64,000 nucleotides of DNA from Streptomyces sp. S.PB5 (GTDB lineage: Bacteria; Actinomycetota; Actinomycetes; Streptomycetales; Streptomycetaceae): contig NZ_JAQMWP010000002.1 in the NCBI RefSeq assembly GCF_030403745.1, positions 806,001-870,000 on the forward strand, written 5' to 3'. Below, one piece after another: positions 16,199-24,935 of the stretch (positions within the stretch are counted from its first letter, which is position 1; each line of letters starts with the position of its first letter). The position numbers and the translations under genes are program-made. The notes under the pieces were generated by a model. The model saw only the letters and a program-made list of their open reading frames with translations, searched no databases and was not told the origin of the DNA.

Positions 16199-17032
16199 AT
16201 GAAGATCCTCATCAGCGCCGACATGGAGGGCGCCACCGGCGTCACCTGGCCGGCCGACGTGCTGCCGGGGACGCCGCAGTGGGAGCGGTGCCGGTCCATG
16301 TTCACCTCGGACGTGAACGCCGCCGTGCGGGGGTTCTTCGACGGCGGCGCGGACCAGGTGATGGTCAACGAGGCGCACTGGACCATGCGCAATCTGCTCC
16401 TGGAGCAGCTCGACGACCGGGCGGAGATGCTCACCGGGCGGCACAAGTCCCTGTCCATGGTGGAGGGCGTGCAGCACGGGGACGTGGACGGCATCGCGTT
16501 CGTCGGCTACCACGCGGGCGCGGGGATGGAGGGCGTCCTCGCGCACACCTACCTCGCCAACTCCATCACCGGGGTGTGGCTGGACGACGTGCGGGCCAGC
16601 GAGGGACTGCTCAACGCGCGCGTGGTGGCCGAGTACGGCGTGCCCGTCGTCCTCGTCACCGGTGACGACGTGGCCTGCGAGGACGCCCTCGGGTACGCCC
16701 CCGAGGCGCTGAAGGTCGCGGTCAAGGACCATGTGTCGCGGTATGCGGCGGTGTGCCGTACGCCGGCCAGGACCGCCGCCGACATCCGCGCGGCGGCCAA
16801 GGAGGCGGCCGCCCTGGCGGTCCGTCAGGAACCGGTCCGCGGCGGGCCGTTCACCGTCGCCCTGGAGTTCGACGCCGAGCACCTCGCCCTGGCCGCCACC
16901 GTGGTGCCCGGTGTGACCGGGATCGGGGAGCGCAAGGTGGCATACTCCAGCGACACCATGTACGAGGGGATTCGCACCTTCAAGGCGGTCACCACGATCG
17001 TCGCGGCCGCGGTGGAGGAGCAGTATGGGTGA
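16199..17032 (+). CDS. M55-family D-aminopeptidase (DppA-like)
   Basis: A 277-residue zinc peptidase. The N-terminal MKILISADMEGATGVTW is the DppA hallmark with the metal-binding Asp and Glu. VNEAHWTMRNLL and FVGYHAGAG supply further ligands and the catalytic region, and VVLVTGDDVACEDA is also conserved. DppA enzymes release N-terminal D-amino acids, such as D-Ala, from short peptides. The stop overlaps the next gene by 8 bp, starting a four-gene peptidase operon. Confidence 0.92.
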   Translation: MKILISADMEGATGVTWPADVLPGTPQWERCRSMFTSDVNAAVRGFFDGGADQVMVNEAHWTMRNLLLEQLDDRAEMLTGRHKSLSMVEGVQHGDVDGIAFVGYHAGAGMEGVLAHTYLANSITGVWLDDVRASEGLLNARVVAEYGVPVVLVTGDDVACEDALGYAPEALKVAVKDHVSRYAAVCRTPARTAADIRAAAKEAAALAVRQEPVRGGPFTVALEFDAEHLALAATVVPGVTGIGERKVAYSSDTMYEGIRTFKAVTTIVAAAVEEQYG

Positions 17033-18329
17033 CCGGCAGGCCCTCGACGAGGTCGTGACCTTCACCTCCGACCTCATCCGCATCGACACCACCAACCGCG
17101 GCGGCGGCGACTGCCAGGAGCGGCCGGCCGCCGAGTACGCGGCCGAGCGGCTGGCCGGAGCGGGCCTGGAACCGGTGCTGCTGGAGCGCACCAAGGGCCG
17201 TACCAACGTCGTCGCACGCATCGAGGGCACCGACCCGTCCGCGGACGCGCTGCTGGTCCACGGTCATCTGGACGTGGTGCCCGCCGAAGCCCGGGACTGG
17301 AGCGTGCACCCGTTCTCCGGCGAGATCCGGGACGGGGTCGTGTGGGGCCGGGGCGCGGTCGACATGAAGAACATGGACGCGATGATCCTCGCCGTCGTGC
17401 GGTCCTGGGCGCGCGAGGGCGTACGGCCCCGGCGGGACATCGTCGTGGCGTTCACCGCCGACGAGGAGGCCAGCGCCGTCGACGGCTCCGGGTTCCTCGC
17501 CGACGAGCATCCCGGGCTGTTCGAGGGCTGCACCGAGGGGATCAGCGAGTCCGGGGCGTTCACCTTCCACGACGGGAGCGGCCGCCAGATCTATCCGATC
17601 GCGGCCGGTGAGCGGGGCACGGGCTGGCTGAAGCTCACCGCGCGCGGACGCGCCGGACACGGCTCCAAGGTGAACAGCGAGAACGCGGTGACACGGCTGG
17701 CCGCGGCCGTCGCCCGGATCGGCGCGCACGAGTGGCCGCTGCGGCTCACACCGACCGTACGGGCCGCACTGACCGAACTCGCCGCGCTGTACGGCATCGA
17801 GAGCGACCTGAGCGACGTCGACGGCCTGCTGGAGAAGCTCGGCCCGGCGGCCGCGCTCGTCGAGGCGACCGTCCGCAACAGCGCCAACCCGACCATGCTG
17901 GAAGCCGGTTACAAGATCAACGTCATCCCCGGCGAGGCCGTGGCGTATGTCGACGGCCGCTGTCTGCCCGGCGGCGAGGACGAGTTCCGCACCACCCTCG
18001 ACCGGCTGACCGGGCCCGGCGTGGAGTGGGAGTTCCAGCACCGGGAGGTCGCGCTCCAGGCGCCGGTGGACTCCCCGACGTACGCGAAGATGCGGGCCGC
18101 CGTCGAGGAGTTCGCGCCGGAGGGGCATGTGGTGCCGTACTGCATGTCCGGGGGCACGGATGCCAAGCAGTTCTCGCGGCTCGGTATCACCGGCTACGGA
18201 TTCGCGCCGCTGAAGCTTCCGGAGGGCCTCGACCACCAGGCGTTGTTCCACGGGGTGGACGAGCGGGTCCCGGTCGAGGCACTGCACTTCGGCGTCCGGG
18301 TACTCGACCGTTTCCTGCGCACGGCCTAG
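17025..18329 (+). CDS. M20-family metallopeptidase
   Basis: A 434-residue dinuclear zinc hydrolase. Metal ligands and catalytic residues are seen in LLVHGHLDVVPA, WGRGAVDMKNMDAM and VAFTADEEASAVDGS. A dimerisation domain follows (GRAGHGSKVNSENAVTRLAA), and a last His ligand is likely in LFHGVDERVPVEAL. Related enzymes are ArgE/DapE/CPG2-type peptidases and deacylases. Overlap with the preceding M55 gene by 8 bp indicates coupling. It is likely to cleave peptides shared with its three peptidase neighbours. Confidence 0.93.
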   Translation: MGDRQALDEVVTFTSDLIRIDTTNRGGGDCQERPAAEYAAERLAGAGLEPVLLERTKGRTNVVARIEGTDPSADALLVHGHLDVVPAEARDWSVHPFSGEIRDGVVWGRGAVDMKNMDAMILAVVRSWAREGVRPRRDIVVAFTADEEASAVDGSGFLADEHPGLFEGCTEGISESGAFTFHDGSGRQIYPIAAGERGTGWLKLTARGRAGHGSKVNSENAVTRLAAAVARIGAHEWPLRLTPTVRAALTELAALYGIESDLSDVDGLLEKLGPAAALVEATVRNSANPTMLEAGYKINVIPGEAVAYVDGRCLPGGEDEFRTTLDRLTGPGVEWEFQHREVALQAPVDSPTYAKMRAAVEEFAPEGHVVPYCMSGGTDAKQFSRLGITGYGFAPLKLPEGLDHQALFHGVDERVPVEALHFGVRVLDRFLRTA

Positions 18330-18345
18330 GCGACTGGGGGAGACG

Positions 18346-20298
18346 GTGCAGACACTGGCGTACGGTTCCTGGCCCTCGCCCATCGACGCGGCCCTCGCCG
18401 CCGCGCACGACGGGCACCCCGAGTTCACGGGCTTCGTCGGCGACGAGGCGTGGTGGACCGAGCCACGGCCCACCGAGGGCGGCCGGCGCACCCTGGTGCG
18501 ACGGCGGGCCGACGGCACTCAGGAGTCGGTGCTGCCCGACCCGTGGAACGTGCGCAGCCGGGTCATCGAGTACGGCGGACAGCCCTGGGCGGGGACGGTG
18601 GCGGACGGCGAACCGCTCGTCGTCTTCGTGAACTTCGCCGACCAGCGGATGTACCGCTACGAGCCGGGCGGCGACCCGCGGCCTCTGACCCCGGTGTCGC
18701 CGGTGGGCGGCGGGCTGCGCTGGGCGGACCCGGTGCTGCGCCCGGAGCGGGGTGAGGTGTGGTGTGTGCTGGAGGAGTTCACCGGCGACGGGCCCAGTGA
18801 CGTACGGCGGGTCCTGGCCGCCGTGCCGCTGGACGGGTCGGCGGCGCAGGACCGGGACGCCGTACGTGAACTGACCGACGCCCGGCACCGGTTCGTGACA
18901 GGGCCCCGGATCTCGCCCGACGGGCGGAGCGCCGCCTGGCTCGCCTGGGACCATCCGCGGATGCCGTGGGACGGCACGGAGCTGGTGCTCGCCGGGATCC
19001 GGCAGGACGGCGGCCTCGGCGAACCCCGCACGATCGCGGGCGGGCCCGAGGAGTCGATCCCCCAGGTGGACTGGGCCCACGACGGCTCCCTGCTGTACGT
19101 GAGCGACCGCACCGGCTGGTGGAACGTCTACCGCGACGGCGCACCGGTGTGCCCGCGCGAGGAGGAGTTCGGCGGGCCGCTGTGGAAGGTGGGCCAGCGC
19201 TGGTTCGCGCCGCTGGAGAGCGGTCTGATCGCCGTCGTGCACGGCCGCGGCGCCACCGCGCTCGGCATCCTGGACCCCGAGACCGGCGAGGTCGTCGACG
19301 CGGCGGGCCCCTGGACCGAGTTCGCGCCCACCCTCGCCGCGCACGGCGAGCGGGTCGTGGCCGTCGGCGCCAGTCCGCGCACCGCCCACGAGGTGGTCGA
19401 GCTGGACACCAGGACCGGCCGGGCCCGGGTGATCGGCGCCGGGCACGACGACAGCGTGGACCCCGCGTACTACCCCGAGCCGCAGATCCGCACCTTCACC
19501 GGACCCGCCGGACGCGACATCCACGCCCACATCTACCCACCGCACAACCCGGACTGTGTGGCCCCGGGCGAGGAGCTGCCGCCGTACGTCGTGTGGGCGC
19601 ACGGCGGGCCCACCGGGCGGGCGCCGCTCGTGCTCGACCTGGCGATCGCCTACTTCACCTCCCGGGGTATCGGTGTCGCCGAGGTGAACTACGGCGGTTC
19701 CACCGGACACGGCCGGGAGTACCGCGACCGGCTGCGCGAGCAGTGGGGCGTCGTCGACGTAGAGGACTGCGCGGCGGTCGCGCTGGCCCTCGCCGACGAG
19801 GGCACCGCCGACCGGGACCGGCTCGCGATCCGCGGCGGCAGCGCGGGCGGCTGGACCGCGGCCGCCTCGCTCGCCGCGACCGGTGTCTACGCCTGCGGCA
19901 CGATCCTCTACCCCATCCTCGACCTGGCCGGATGGGGTGAGGGCGAGACCCATGACTTCGAGTCGCAGTACCTGGAGACCCTGGTCGGCCCGCTCGCCGA
20001 GGTGCCCGCACGCTACGCGGAGCGGTCGCCCGTCGAGCACGCCGACCGGATCAGCGCGCCCTTCCTGCTGCTCCAGGGCCTCGACGACGTGATCTGCCCG
20101 CCCGTCCAGTGCGAGCGGTTCCTCGCCCGCATGGAGGGCAGGCGGGTGCCGCACGCCTACATCGCCTTCGAGGGGGAGGGGCACGGGTTCCGGCGGGCGG
20201 AGACGATGATCCGGGTCCTGGAGGCCGAACTCTCCCTGTACGCCCAGGTCTTCGTCCTGAACCCACCCGGCATCCCGACCCTGGAGCTCAGCAAGTGA
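18346..20298 (+). CDS. S9-family prolyl oligopeptidase-type serine peptidase
   Basis: A 650-residue cytoplasmic peptidase. The first about 370 residues form a beta-propeller with WD-like blades. The C-terminal alpha/beta-hydrolase domain has the oxyanion region YVVWAHGGPTGR and nucleophile Ser at about residue 499 in IRGGSAGGWTAAA. The acid is probably Asp in LLLQGLDDVICPP and the base His in FEGEGHGFRRAE. It resembles acylaminoacyl- or dipeptidyl-peptidases. GTG at 18346 has GGGGGAG 3 nt upstream. The stop overlaps the S66 gene start (GTGA). Confidence 0.93.
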   Translation: MQTLAYGSWPSPIDAALAAAHDGHPEFTGFVGDEAWWTEPRPTEGGRRTLVRRRADGTQESVLPDPWNVRSRVIEYGGQPWAGTVADGEPLVVFVNFADQRMYRYEPGGDPRPLTPVSPVGGGLRWADPVLRPERGEVWCVLEEFTGDGPSDVRRVLAAVPLDGSAAQDRDAVRELTDARHRFVTGPRISPDGRSAAWLAWDHPRMPWDGTELVLAGIRQDGGLGEPRTIAGGPEESIPQVDWAHDGSLLYVSDRTGWWNVYRDGAPVCPREEEFGGPLWKVGQRWFAPLESGLIAVVHGRGATALGILDPETGEVVDAAGPWTEFAPTLAAHGERVVAVGASPRTAHEVVELDTRTGRARVIGAGHDDSVDPAYYPEPQIRTFTGPAGRDIHAHIYPPHNPDCVAPGEELPPYVVWAHGGPTGRAPLVLDLAIAYFTSRGIGVAEVNYGGSTGHGREYRDRLREQWGVVDVEDCAAVALALADEGTADRDRLAIRGGSAGGWTAAASLAATGVYACGTILYPILDLAGWGEGETHDFESQYLETLVGPLAEVPARYAERSPVEHADRISAPFLLLQGLDDVICPPVQCERFLARMEGRRVPHAYIAFEGEGHGFRRAETMIRVLEAELSLYAQVFVLNPPGIPTLELSK

Positions 20299-21218
20299 AG
20301 GAACTCCTCAGACCGGCCCGGCTCGCCCCCGGTGCCCGCGTCGCCGTCGTCGCACCCAGCGGGCCCGTGCCGGAGGCCCGCCTTGAGGCGGGCCTCGACC
20401 TGCTGCGCGGCTGGGACCTCGACCCGGTGGTGGCACCCCATGTGCTGGACCGGCACGGCGAGTTCGACTACCTGGCCGGTACCGACCCGGACCGGGCCGC
20501 CGACCTGCAGGCCGCCTGGTGCGACCCGTCCGTCGACGCCGTGCTGTGCGCGCGGGGCGGGTACGGCGTGCAACGGATGGTGGACCTGCTGGACTGGGAG
20601 GCGATGCGGGCGGCCGGGCCGAAGGTGTTCGTCGGCTTCAGCGACATCACCGCACTGCACGAGGCGTTCGCCGTCCGGCTGGGCCTCGTCACCCTGCACG
20701 GACCGATGGCCGCCGGGATCGACTTCATCAAGAACGCGCGGGCGCAGGAGCATCTGAAGGCCACCCTCTTCGCGCCGGAGAGCGTCCGCACGATCGCCTC
20801 CGGCGGCGCGGCCCTCGTCCCCGGCCGCGCCCGGGGCGTCACCCTCGGCGGCTGTCTCTCCCTGCTCGCCGCCGACCTCGGCACCCCGCACGCCCGGCCC
20901 TGCGCGCACGGCGGGCTGCTGTGCCTGGAGGACGTGGGGGAGGAGACCTACCGCCTCGACCGCTGTCTCACCCAGCTCCTGCGCGCCGGATGGTTCGACG
21001 GCGTGCGGGGCGTGCTGCTCGGGTCGTGGGAGCAGTGCGGTCCGTACGACAAGGTCCGCGCCCTGCTGCTGGACCGGCTCGGCGGCCTCGGGGTGCCCGT
21101 CGCGGAGGAGTTCGGATTCGGGCACGGTGAAGGGGCATCGACGATCCCCTTCGGGGTGACGGCCGAACTCGACGCCGAGGCGGGCACGTTGACGCTCGAC
21201 GAACCCGCTCTTCGCTGA
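20295..21218 (+). CDS. S66-family LD-carboxypeptidase (LdcA-like)
   Basis: A 307-residue serine peptidase. The nucleophile Ser is about residue 116 in KVFVGFSDITALHEAF; CARGGYGVQRMVDLLDW is the preceding family motif; the Glu and His of the triad lie in LLCLEDVGEETYRLDR and the C-terminal FGFGHGEGASTIPFG. LD-carboxypeptidases remove D-Ala from murein tetrapeptides in the cytoplasm. The start GTG overlaps the TGA of the S9 gene. With the DppA-like D-aminopeptidase in the same operon, this points to recycling of cell-wall peptides. Confidence 0.93.
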   Translation: MKELLRPARLAPGARVAVVAPSGPVPEARLEAGLDLLRGWDLDPVVAPHVLDRHGEFDYLAGTDPDRAADLQAAWCDPSVDAVLCARGGYGVQRMVDLLDWEAMRAAGPKVFVGFSDITALHEAFAVRLGLVTLHGPMAAGIDFIKNARAQEHLKATLFAPESVRTIASGGAALVPGRARGVTLGGCLSLLAADLGTPHARPCAHGGLLCLEDVGEETYRLDRCLTQLLRAGWFDGVRGVLLGSWEQCGPYDKVRALLLDRLGGLGVPVAEEFGFGHGEGASTIPFGVTAELDAEAGTLTLDEPALR

Positions 21219-21258
21219 ACCGTCGTCAAGAAACACCCGTCCCGGTGATTGACCTCCC

Positions 21259-21271
21259 TTGACACGTGTCA
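21259..21271 (+). promoter_or_regulatory. TTGACA box overlapped by a perfect 12-bp palindrome
   Basis: TGACACGTGTCA (21260-21271) is a perfect palindrome and overlaps a TTGACA -35-like hexamer at 21259-21264. It lies 51 bp upstream of the S15-type hydrolase start. A matching -10 is weak (TACCGG at 21281). The arms TGACAC/GTGTCA are the same as in the repeat at 1720-1734 upstream of ccr. Confidence 0.45.
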
Positions 21272-21321
21272 CACCCTGGCTACCGGTCGGTAAGCCGGGT
21301 TGTCCTCAGTGTGGAGGTCTT

Positions 21322-23067
21322 GTGTCTCGTCGTGTGCTCGGATACAGCGTTCCGCTCGCTCTCCTGCTCGGTACCGCACTCGTCACCCCAGCCCCCGCCG
21401 CAGGCCAATACACCGTCAAAGCCCTGAAGTTCACCGTGCAGACAGGCGGTCGCACCTGCACGATCGACGCGGATCTGTACCGGCCCACCGGTACCGGCCG
21501 TGCCCCCGCCGTGCTCGCCACCAACGGCTTCGGAGGCAGCAAGTCCGACGGCTCCACCGACGCCATCGGCAAGGCCTTCGCCCAGCGCGGCTATGTCTCG
21601 CTCGTCTACTCCGGGCTGGGCTTCGGCAACTCCGGCTGTCTGATCTCGCTCGACGACCCGGGCATCGACGGGACCGCCGCCTCCCGGCTGATCGACTTCC
21701 TCGCCGGGAAGCGCGCCGCCGACGACGGCACCGAGGCCGACTTCGTCACCCTCGACGCCAAGGGCGATCCTCGCGTCGGGATGATCGGCGGCTCCTACGG
21801 CGGTGCCGTCCAGCTGGCGACGGCGGCCGTCGACCACCGTGTGGACGCGCTCGTCCCGATGATCACCTGGAACGACCTGGCGTACTCCCTCGACCCGAAC
21901 AACGCCGGCCCCCACGGCTCGGTGCCCGGCGCCTTCAAGTGGCAGTGGGCCAACGGCTTCTACCTCATCGGCGAGAGCCAGCCGATCACCATCCCCGGCC
22001 TCGACCCGTCCCGGATCAACTCCCTCGGCTGTCTGCACTTCGTCACCGAGGCATGCCGGACGGTGCGCACCCTCAACTCCGGCAGCTACCCCGCCGGCCG
22101 CACCGCCGAGCTGCTCGCCTACGCCCGCAGCGTCTCCCCGATCAGCTACCTCAGCCGCGTCGAGGCACCCACCCTGCTCGTCCAGGGCCAGGCCGACAGC
22201 CTCTTCAACCTCAACGAGGCGACGGCGACGTACCGGACCCTCAAGGCCCAGGGCACGCCGGCCAAGATGATCTGGCAGAGCTGGGGGCACAGCGGCGGCA
22301 TGGTGGCGGGCGAGCTGAACCTCGGCTCGGGCGACCTGGAGTCGACGTACGTCGGCAAGCGGATCCTCGCCTGGTTCGACCGCTATCTGCAGAAGAAGAC
22401 CGGCACCGACACCGGGCCCGCCTTCGCCTACTACCGGGACTGGATCACCGACCCGGCCGGCACCTACGCCACCGCCGACCGACTCCCCGCACTCAGCCAG
22501 AAGCTGTATCTGTCCGGGGACGGCAAGCTCGTCGACAACCGCTCCAAGGTGACCCGCGGCAGCAGGACGTACACGAACCGGCTCGTGCCCACCAGTCACT
22601 CCGAGAGCTCGCTGGCCGGGCTCGTCGGACTGCCGGACAAGGAGCCGTACGACACCGAGGGCAGCTATCTCGGCTGGACCAGTGAGCCGCTCGCCCGGAC
22701 CACCGATGTCGTGGGCGCCCCGAGGGCCCGGCTCAAGGTCGTCTCGCCGAAGGCCGAGCGGACGCAGAGGTCCGGCGACGCCGCCGACAGGCTCGTGCTC
22801 TTCGCCAAGCTGTACGACGTGGCCCCCGACGGCACCAGGACGCTGGTGCACCGGCTCGTCGCGCCGGTCCGGGTGCCCGATGTGACCAGGAGCTTCACCG
22901 TGACACTGCCGGGGATCGTGCACCGGTACGAGAAGGGGCACCGGCTGCGCTTCGTGATCGCCGCCAGTGACGACGCCTACTTCGGCAACCGGGGGATCAA
23001 GCCGGTGACCGTGGTGAGCTCACCCGGCGACACCGGGGTCCTGGAGCTGCCGGTGGTAAGCCGCTGA
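21322..23067 (+). CDS. Secreted CocE/NonD or Xaa-Pro dipeptidyl-peptidase-type (S15) hydrolase
   Basis: A 581-residue alpha/beta hydrolase. Residues 1-28 are a signal peptide (VSRRVLGYSVPLALLLGTAL, ending APAAG). The nucleophile Ser is about residue 158 in GMIGGSYGGAVQLATAA. The Asp is likely in LVQGQADSLFNLNEA and the His in SWGHSGGMVAGE. The C-terminal third (from about 410) is the X-Pro dipeptidyl-peptidase beta-sandwich domain, with LVHRLVAPVRVPDV and RYEKGHRLRFVIAASD. It probably cleaves proline peptides or esters outside the cell. GTG at 21322 is preceded by GGAGG with 5 nt spacing. Confidence 0.9.
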   Translation: MSRRVLGYSVPLALLLGTALVTPAPAAGQYTVKALKFTVQTGGRTCTIDADLYRPTGTGRAPAVLATNGFGGSKSDGSTDAIGKAFAQRGYVSLVYSGLGFGNSGCLISLDDPGIDGTAASRLIDFLAGKRAADDGTEADFVTLDAKGDPRVGMIGGSYGGAVQLATAAVDHRVDALVPMITWNDLAYSLDPNNAGPHGSVPGAFKWQWANGFYLIGESQPITIPGLDPSRINSLGCLHFVTEACRTVRTLNSGSYPAGRTAELLAYARSVSPISYLSRVEAPTLLVQGQADSLFNLNEATATYRTLKAQGTPAKMIWQSWGHSGGMVAGELNLGSGDLESTYVGKRILAWFDRYLQKKTGTDTGPAFAYYRDWITDPAGTYATADRLPALSQKLYLSGDGKLVDNRSKVTRGSRTYTNRLVPTSHSESSLAGLVGLPDKEPYDTEGSYLGWTSEPLARTTDVVGAPRARLKVVSPKAERTQRSGDAADRLVLFAKLYDVAPDGTRTLVHRLVAPVRVPDVTRSFTVTLPGIVHRYEKGHRLRFVIAASDDAYFGNRGIKPVTVVSSPGDTGVLELPVVSR

Positions 23068-23134
23068 CCTGCTGGTTCACCCGGTGGGCGATTCTCGCCG
23101 CGCGTACGGGAGGCTTCGGGCCCACCCTGGTGCC

Positions 23135-23380
23135 ATGAGCCCGAAGACCTCCGAGAGCGGCGGCACCACCCGCGGCAAGGGCGGCGGCGCGGTGACGCCC
23201 GCCCGGGTGATCGTGCTGCTGCTCGCCGTCCTCGCCCTGATCTTCATCTTCGAGAACACCCGCGCCACCAAGATCAGACTGCTGATCCCCGAGGTGACGA
23301 TGCCCCTGTGGACGGCCCTGCTGGCCACGGCCGTCATCGGCGCCCTGTGCGGGGCCTATTTCATGAAGCGCCGCAGCTAG
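23135..23380 (+). CDS. LapA-domain small membrane protein
   Basis: An 81-residue protein with a polar Ser/Gly/Lys-rich head and two transmembrane helices (ARVIVLLLAVLALIFIFEN and MPLWTALLATAVIGALCGAY). The segment FENTRATKIRLLIPEVTMPL between them is the LapA (DUF1049) signature. Function in Streptomyces unknown; E. coli LapA acts in lipopolysaccharide assembly, which does not apply here. The ATG at 23135 follows GGGAGG at some distance. It lies alone between the S15 hydrolase and the GNAT gene. Confidence 0.85.
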   Translation: MSPKTSESGGTTRGKGGGAVTPARVIVLLLAVLALIFIFENTRATKIRLLIPEVTMPLWTALLATAVIGALCGAYFMKRRS

Positions 23381-23399
23381 CCCGTCGTAGGGTGACGGG

Positions 23400-23990
23400 A
23401 TGCCGCACACCGCATCCCGCTATCTCGTCGAGGGGCCCCGCGTGGGCATACGCCACATCACCTACGAGGACGGCGCCGAGTTCACCGCGCGCGCCCGGGA
23501 GAGCAAGGAGCTGCACCAGCCCTGGCTCTTCCCGCCGGACAGCGCCGACGCGTTCAGCGCCTACGCGGGACGGCTGATCGAGGACCCGACCAAGGCGGGG
23601 TTCCTGGTCTGCGAGAAGGGCCGCGGGGCGGCGGGGGACGGGCACCGGGGCGACGCGGCCGCCGACGGGGCGATAGCCGGGTTCATCAACATCAACAACA
23701 TCGTCGAGGGCGCCTTCCTCAGCGGGGCGCTCGGGTACGGGGCCTTCGCGCACGCCGCCGGGCGCGGGCTGATGCGCGAGGGCCTGGGAATGGTCGTGCG
23801 GTACGCCTTCGGCGGGATGCGGCTGCACCGGCTGGAGATCAATGTCCAGCCCGCCAACGCCGCCTCGATCGCCCTCGCCCGCAGCTGCGGCTTCCGTCTG
23901 GAGGGCTTCTCCCCGAACATGCTCTACATCGACGGAGCCTGGCGGGACCACGAGCGGTGGGCCCTCACCAAAGAGATGATCCGGAAGTGA
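23400..23990 (+). CDS. RimJ/RimL-type GNAT N-acetyltransferase
   Basis: A 196-residue acetyltransferase of the RimJ/RimL group (Acetyltransf_3): GVRIRHIT-like start, then GYGAFAHAAGRGLMREGLGM (acetyl-CoA loop), MRLHRLEINVQPANAASIAL and GFRLEGFSPNMLYIDGAWRD, all typical for the subfamily. These enzymes acetylate N-termini of ribosomal proteins or small molecules; the target here is not predictable. A glycine-rich insert (GRGAAGDGHRGDAAADG) sits at about residues 78-95. It ends 5 bp before the arginase-family start, so the two are probably co-transcribed. Confidence 0.9.
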   Translation: MPHTASRYLVEGPRVGIRHITYEDGAEFTARARESKELHQPWLFPPDSADAFSAYAGRLIEDPTKAGFLVCEKGRGAAGDGHRGDAAADGAIAGFININNIVEGAFLSGALGYGAFAHAAGRGLMREGLGMVVRYAFGGMRLHRLEINVQPANAASIALARSCGFRLEGFSPNMLYIDGAWRDHERWALTKEMIRK

Positions 23991-23995
23991 GGACC

Positions 23996-24895
23996 ATGCG
24001 GACACGAGTGGTGCTGGACGCCCCTTCCAACCTCGGCCTGCGCCCGCCCGCGCCCGGCACGGTCCCGGGCTGCTACAAGCTCGCCGGCGCCCTGCGCGAG
24101 CAGCGGATCGTGCAGCGCCTCGGCGCCCTGGAGGGCGGGGTGGTGGTGCCGCCGCGCTACGACCGCGGCGACTGGCAGGAGGGCGACGGCGTCTTCAACG
24201 CGGCCGCGCTCGCCGCCTACACCGTGAAGCTCGCCGACCGTGTCGAGCGGCATGTGCGGGCCGGGGAGTTCCCGGTGGTCCTCGGCGGCGACTGCTCGAT
24301 CCAGCTCGGCGCCTCCCTCGCGCTGCGGCGCCTCGGACGGTACGGCCTGGCCGCCGTCGACGCCTCCGCCGACTTCCGGCACCCCGGGAACTCCGAGCGG
24401 ATCGGCGCGGCGGGCGGGGAGGAGGTCGCGCTGGCGACCGGGCGGGGGCAGGACGACCTCACGAACCTGGAGGGGCTGAAACCGTACCTGCGGGACGAGG
24501 ACGTACGGCTCTTCGGCAACCGTGACGAGTTCGAGGACGACCGCGCGGAACTCGCCGGCCTGAAGATTCCCGTCGTCACCGTCGGGGACATCCGCGAGTG
24601 GGGCGCGCAAGCGCTCGCGACAGCCACGGCACAGGCCTTCGAGATCCCGGAGCTGGACGGCTTCTGGGTCCACCTGGACGCCGACGTCCTCGACCCGACG
24701 GTGATGCCCGCCGTGGACAGCCCCGACCCGGACGGGCTGCTGCCCGACGAACTCGTCGCGCTGCTGCGGCCGTTGCTCGCGTCCCCGCACTGCGTCGGGC
24801 TCAACGTGACCATCTACGACCCCGACCTGGACCCGGACGGCACGGCGGGCGCCCTCCTCGCCGACATCGTCGTGTCCGCCTTTGCCCAATCCTGA
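23996..24895 (+). CDS. Arginase/ureohydrolase-family protein with altered metal site
   Basis: A 299-residue protein of the ureohydrolase fold. The family motifs are recognisable but changed. GGDHS is GGDCS (Cys at about 100); DAHxD is DASAD (Ser at about 124). The last motif is intact (WVHLDADVLDPTVMPAVDSP). In arginases the two replaced His residues bind manganese, so metal content or chemistry may differ; it need not act on arginine. The GGDCS form may be typical of an actinobacterial subfamily. The ATG at 23996 follows the GNAT stop by 5 bp. Confidence 0.85.
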   Translation: MRTRVVLDAPSNLGLRPPAPGTVPGCYKLAGALREQRIVQRLGALEGGVVVPPRYDRGDWQEGDGVFNAAALAAYTVKLADRVERHVRAGEFPVVLGGDCSIQLGASLALRRLGRYGLAAVDASADFRHPGNSERIGAAGGEEVALATGRGQDDLTNLEGLKPYLRDEDVRLFGNRDEFEDDRAELAGLKIPVVTVGDIREWGAQALATATAQAFEIPELDGFWVHLDADVLDPTVMPAVDSPDPDGLLPDELVALLRPLLASPHCVGLNVTIYDPDLDPDGTAGALLADIVVSAFAQS

Positions 24896-24935
24896 CCGGT
24901 GGCTCCCCTGTTCAGCTCCCCGGCGAGCGGCTTCC

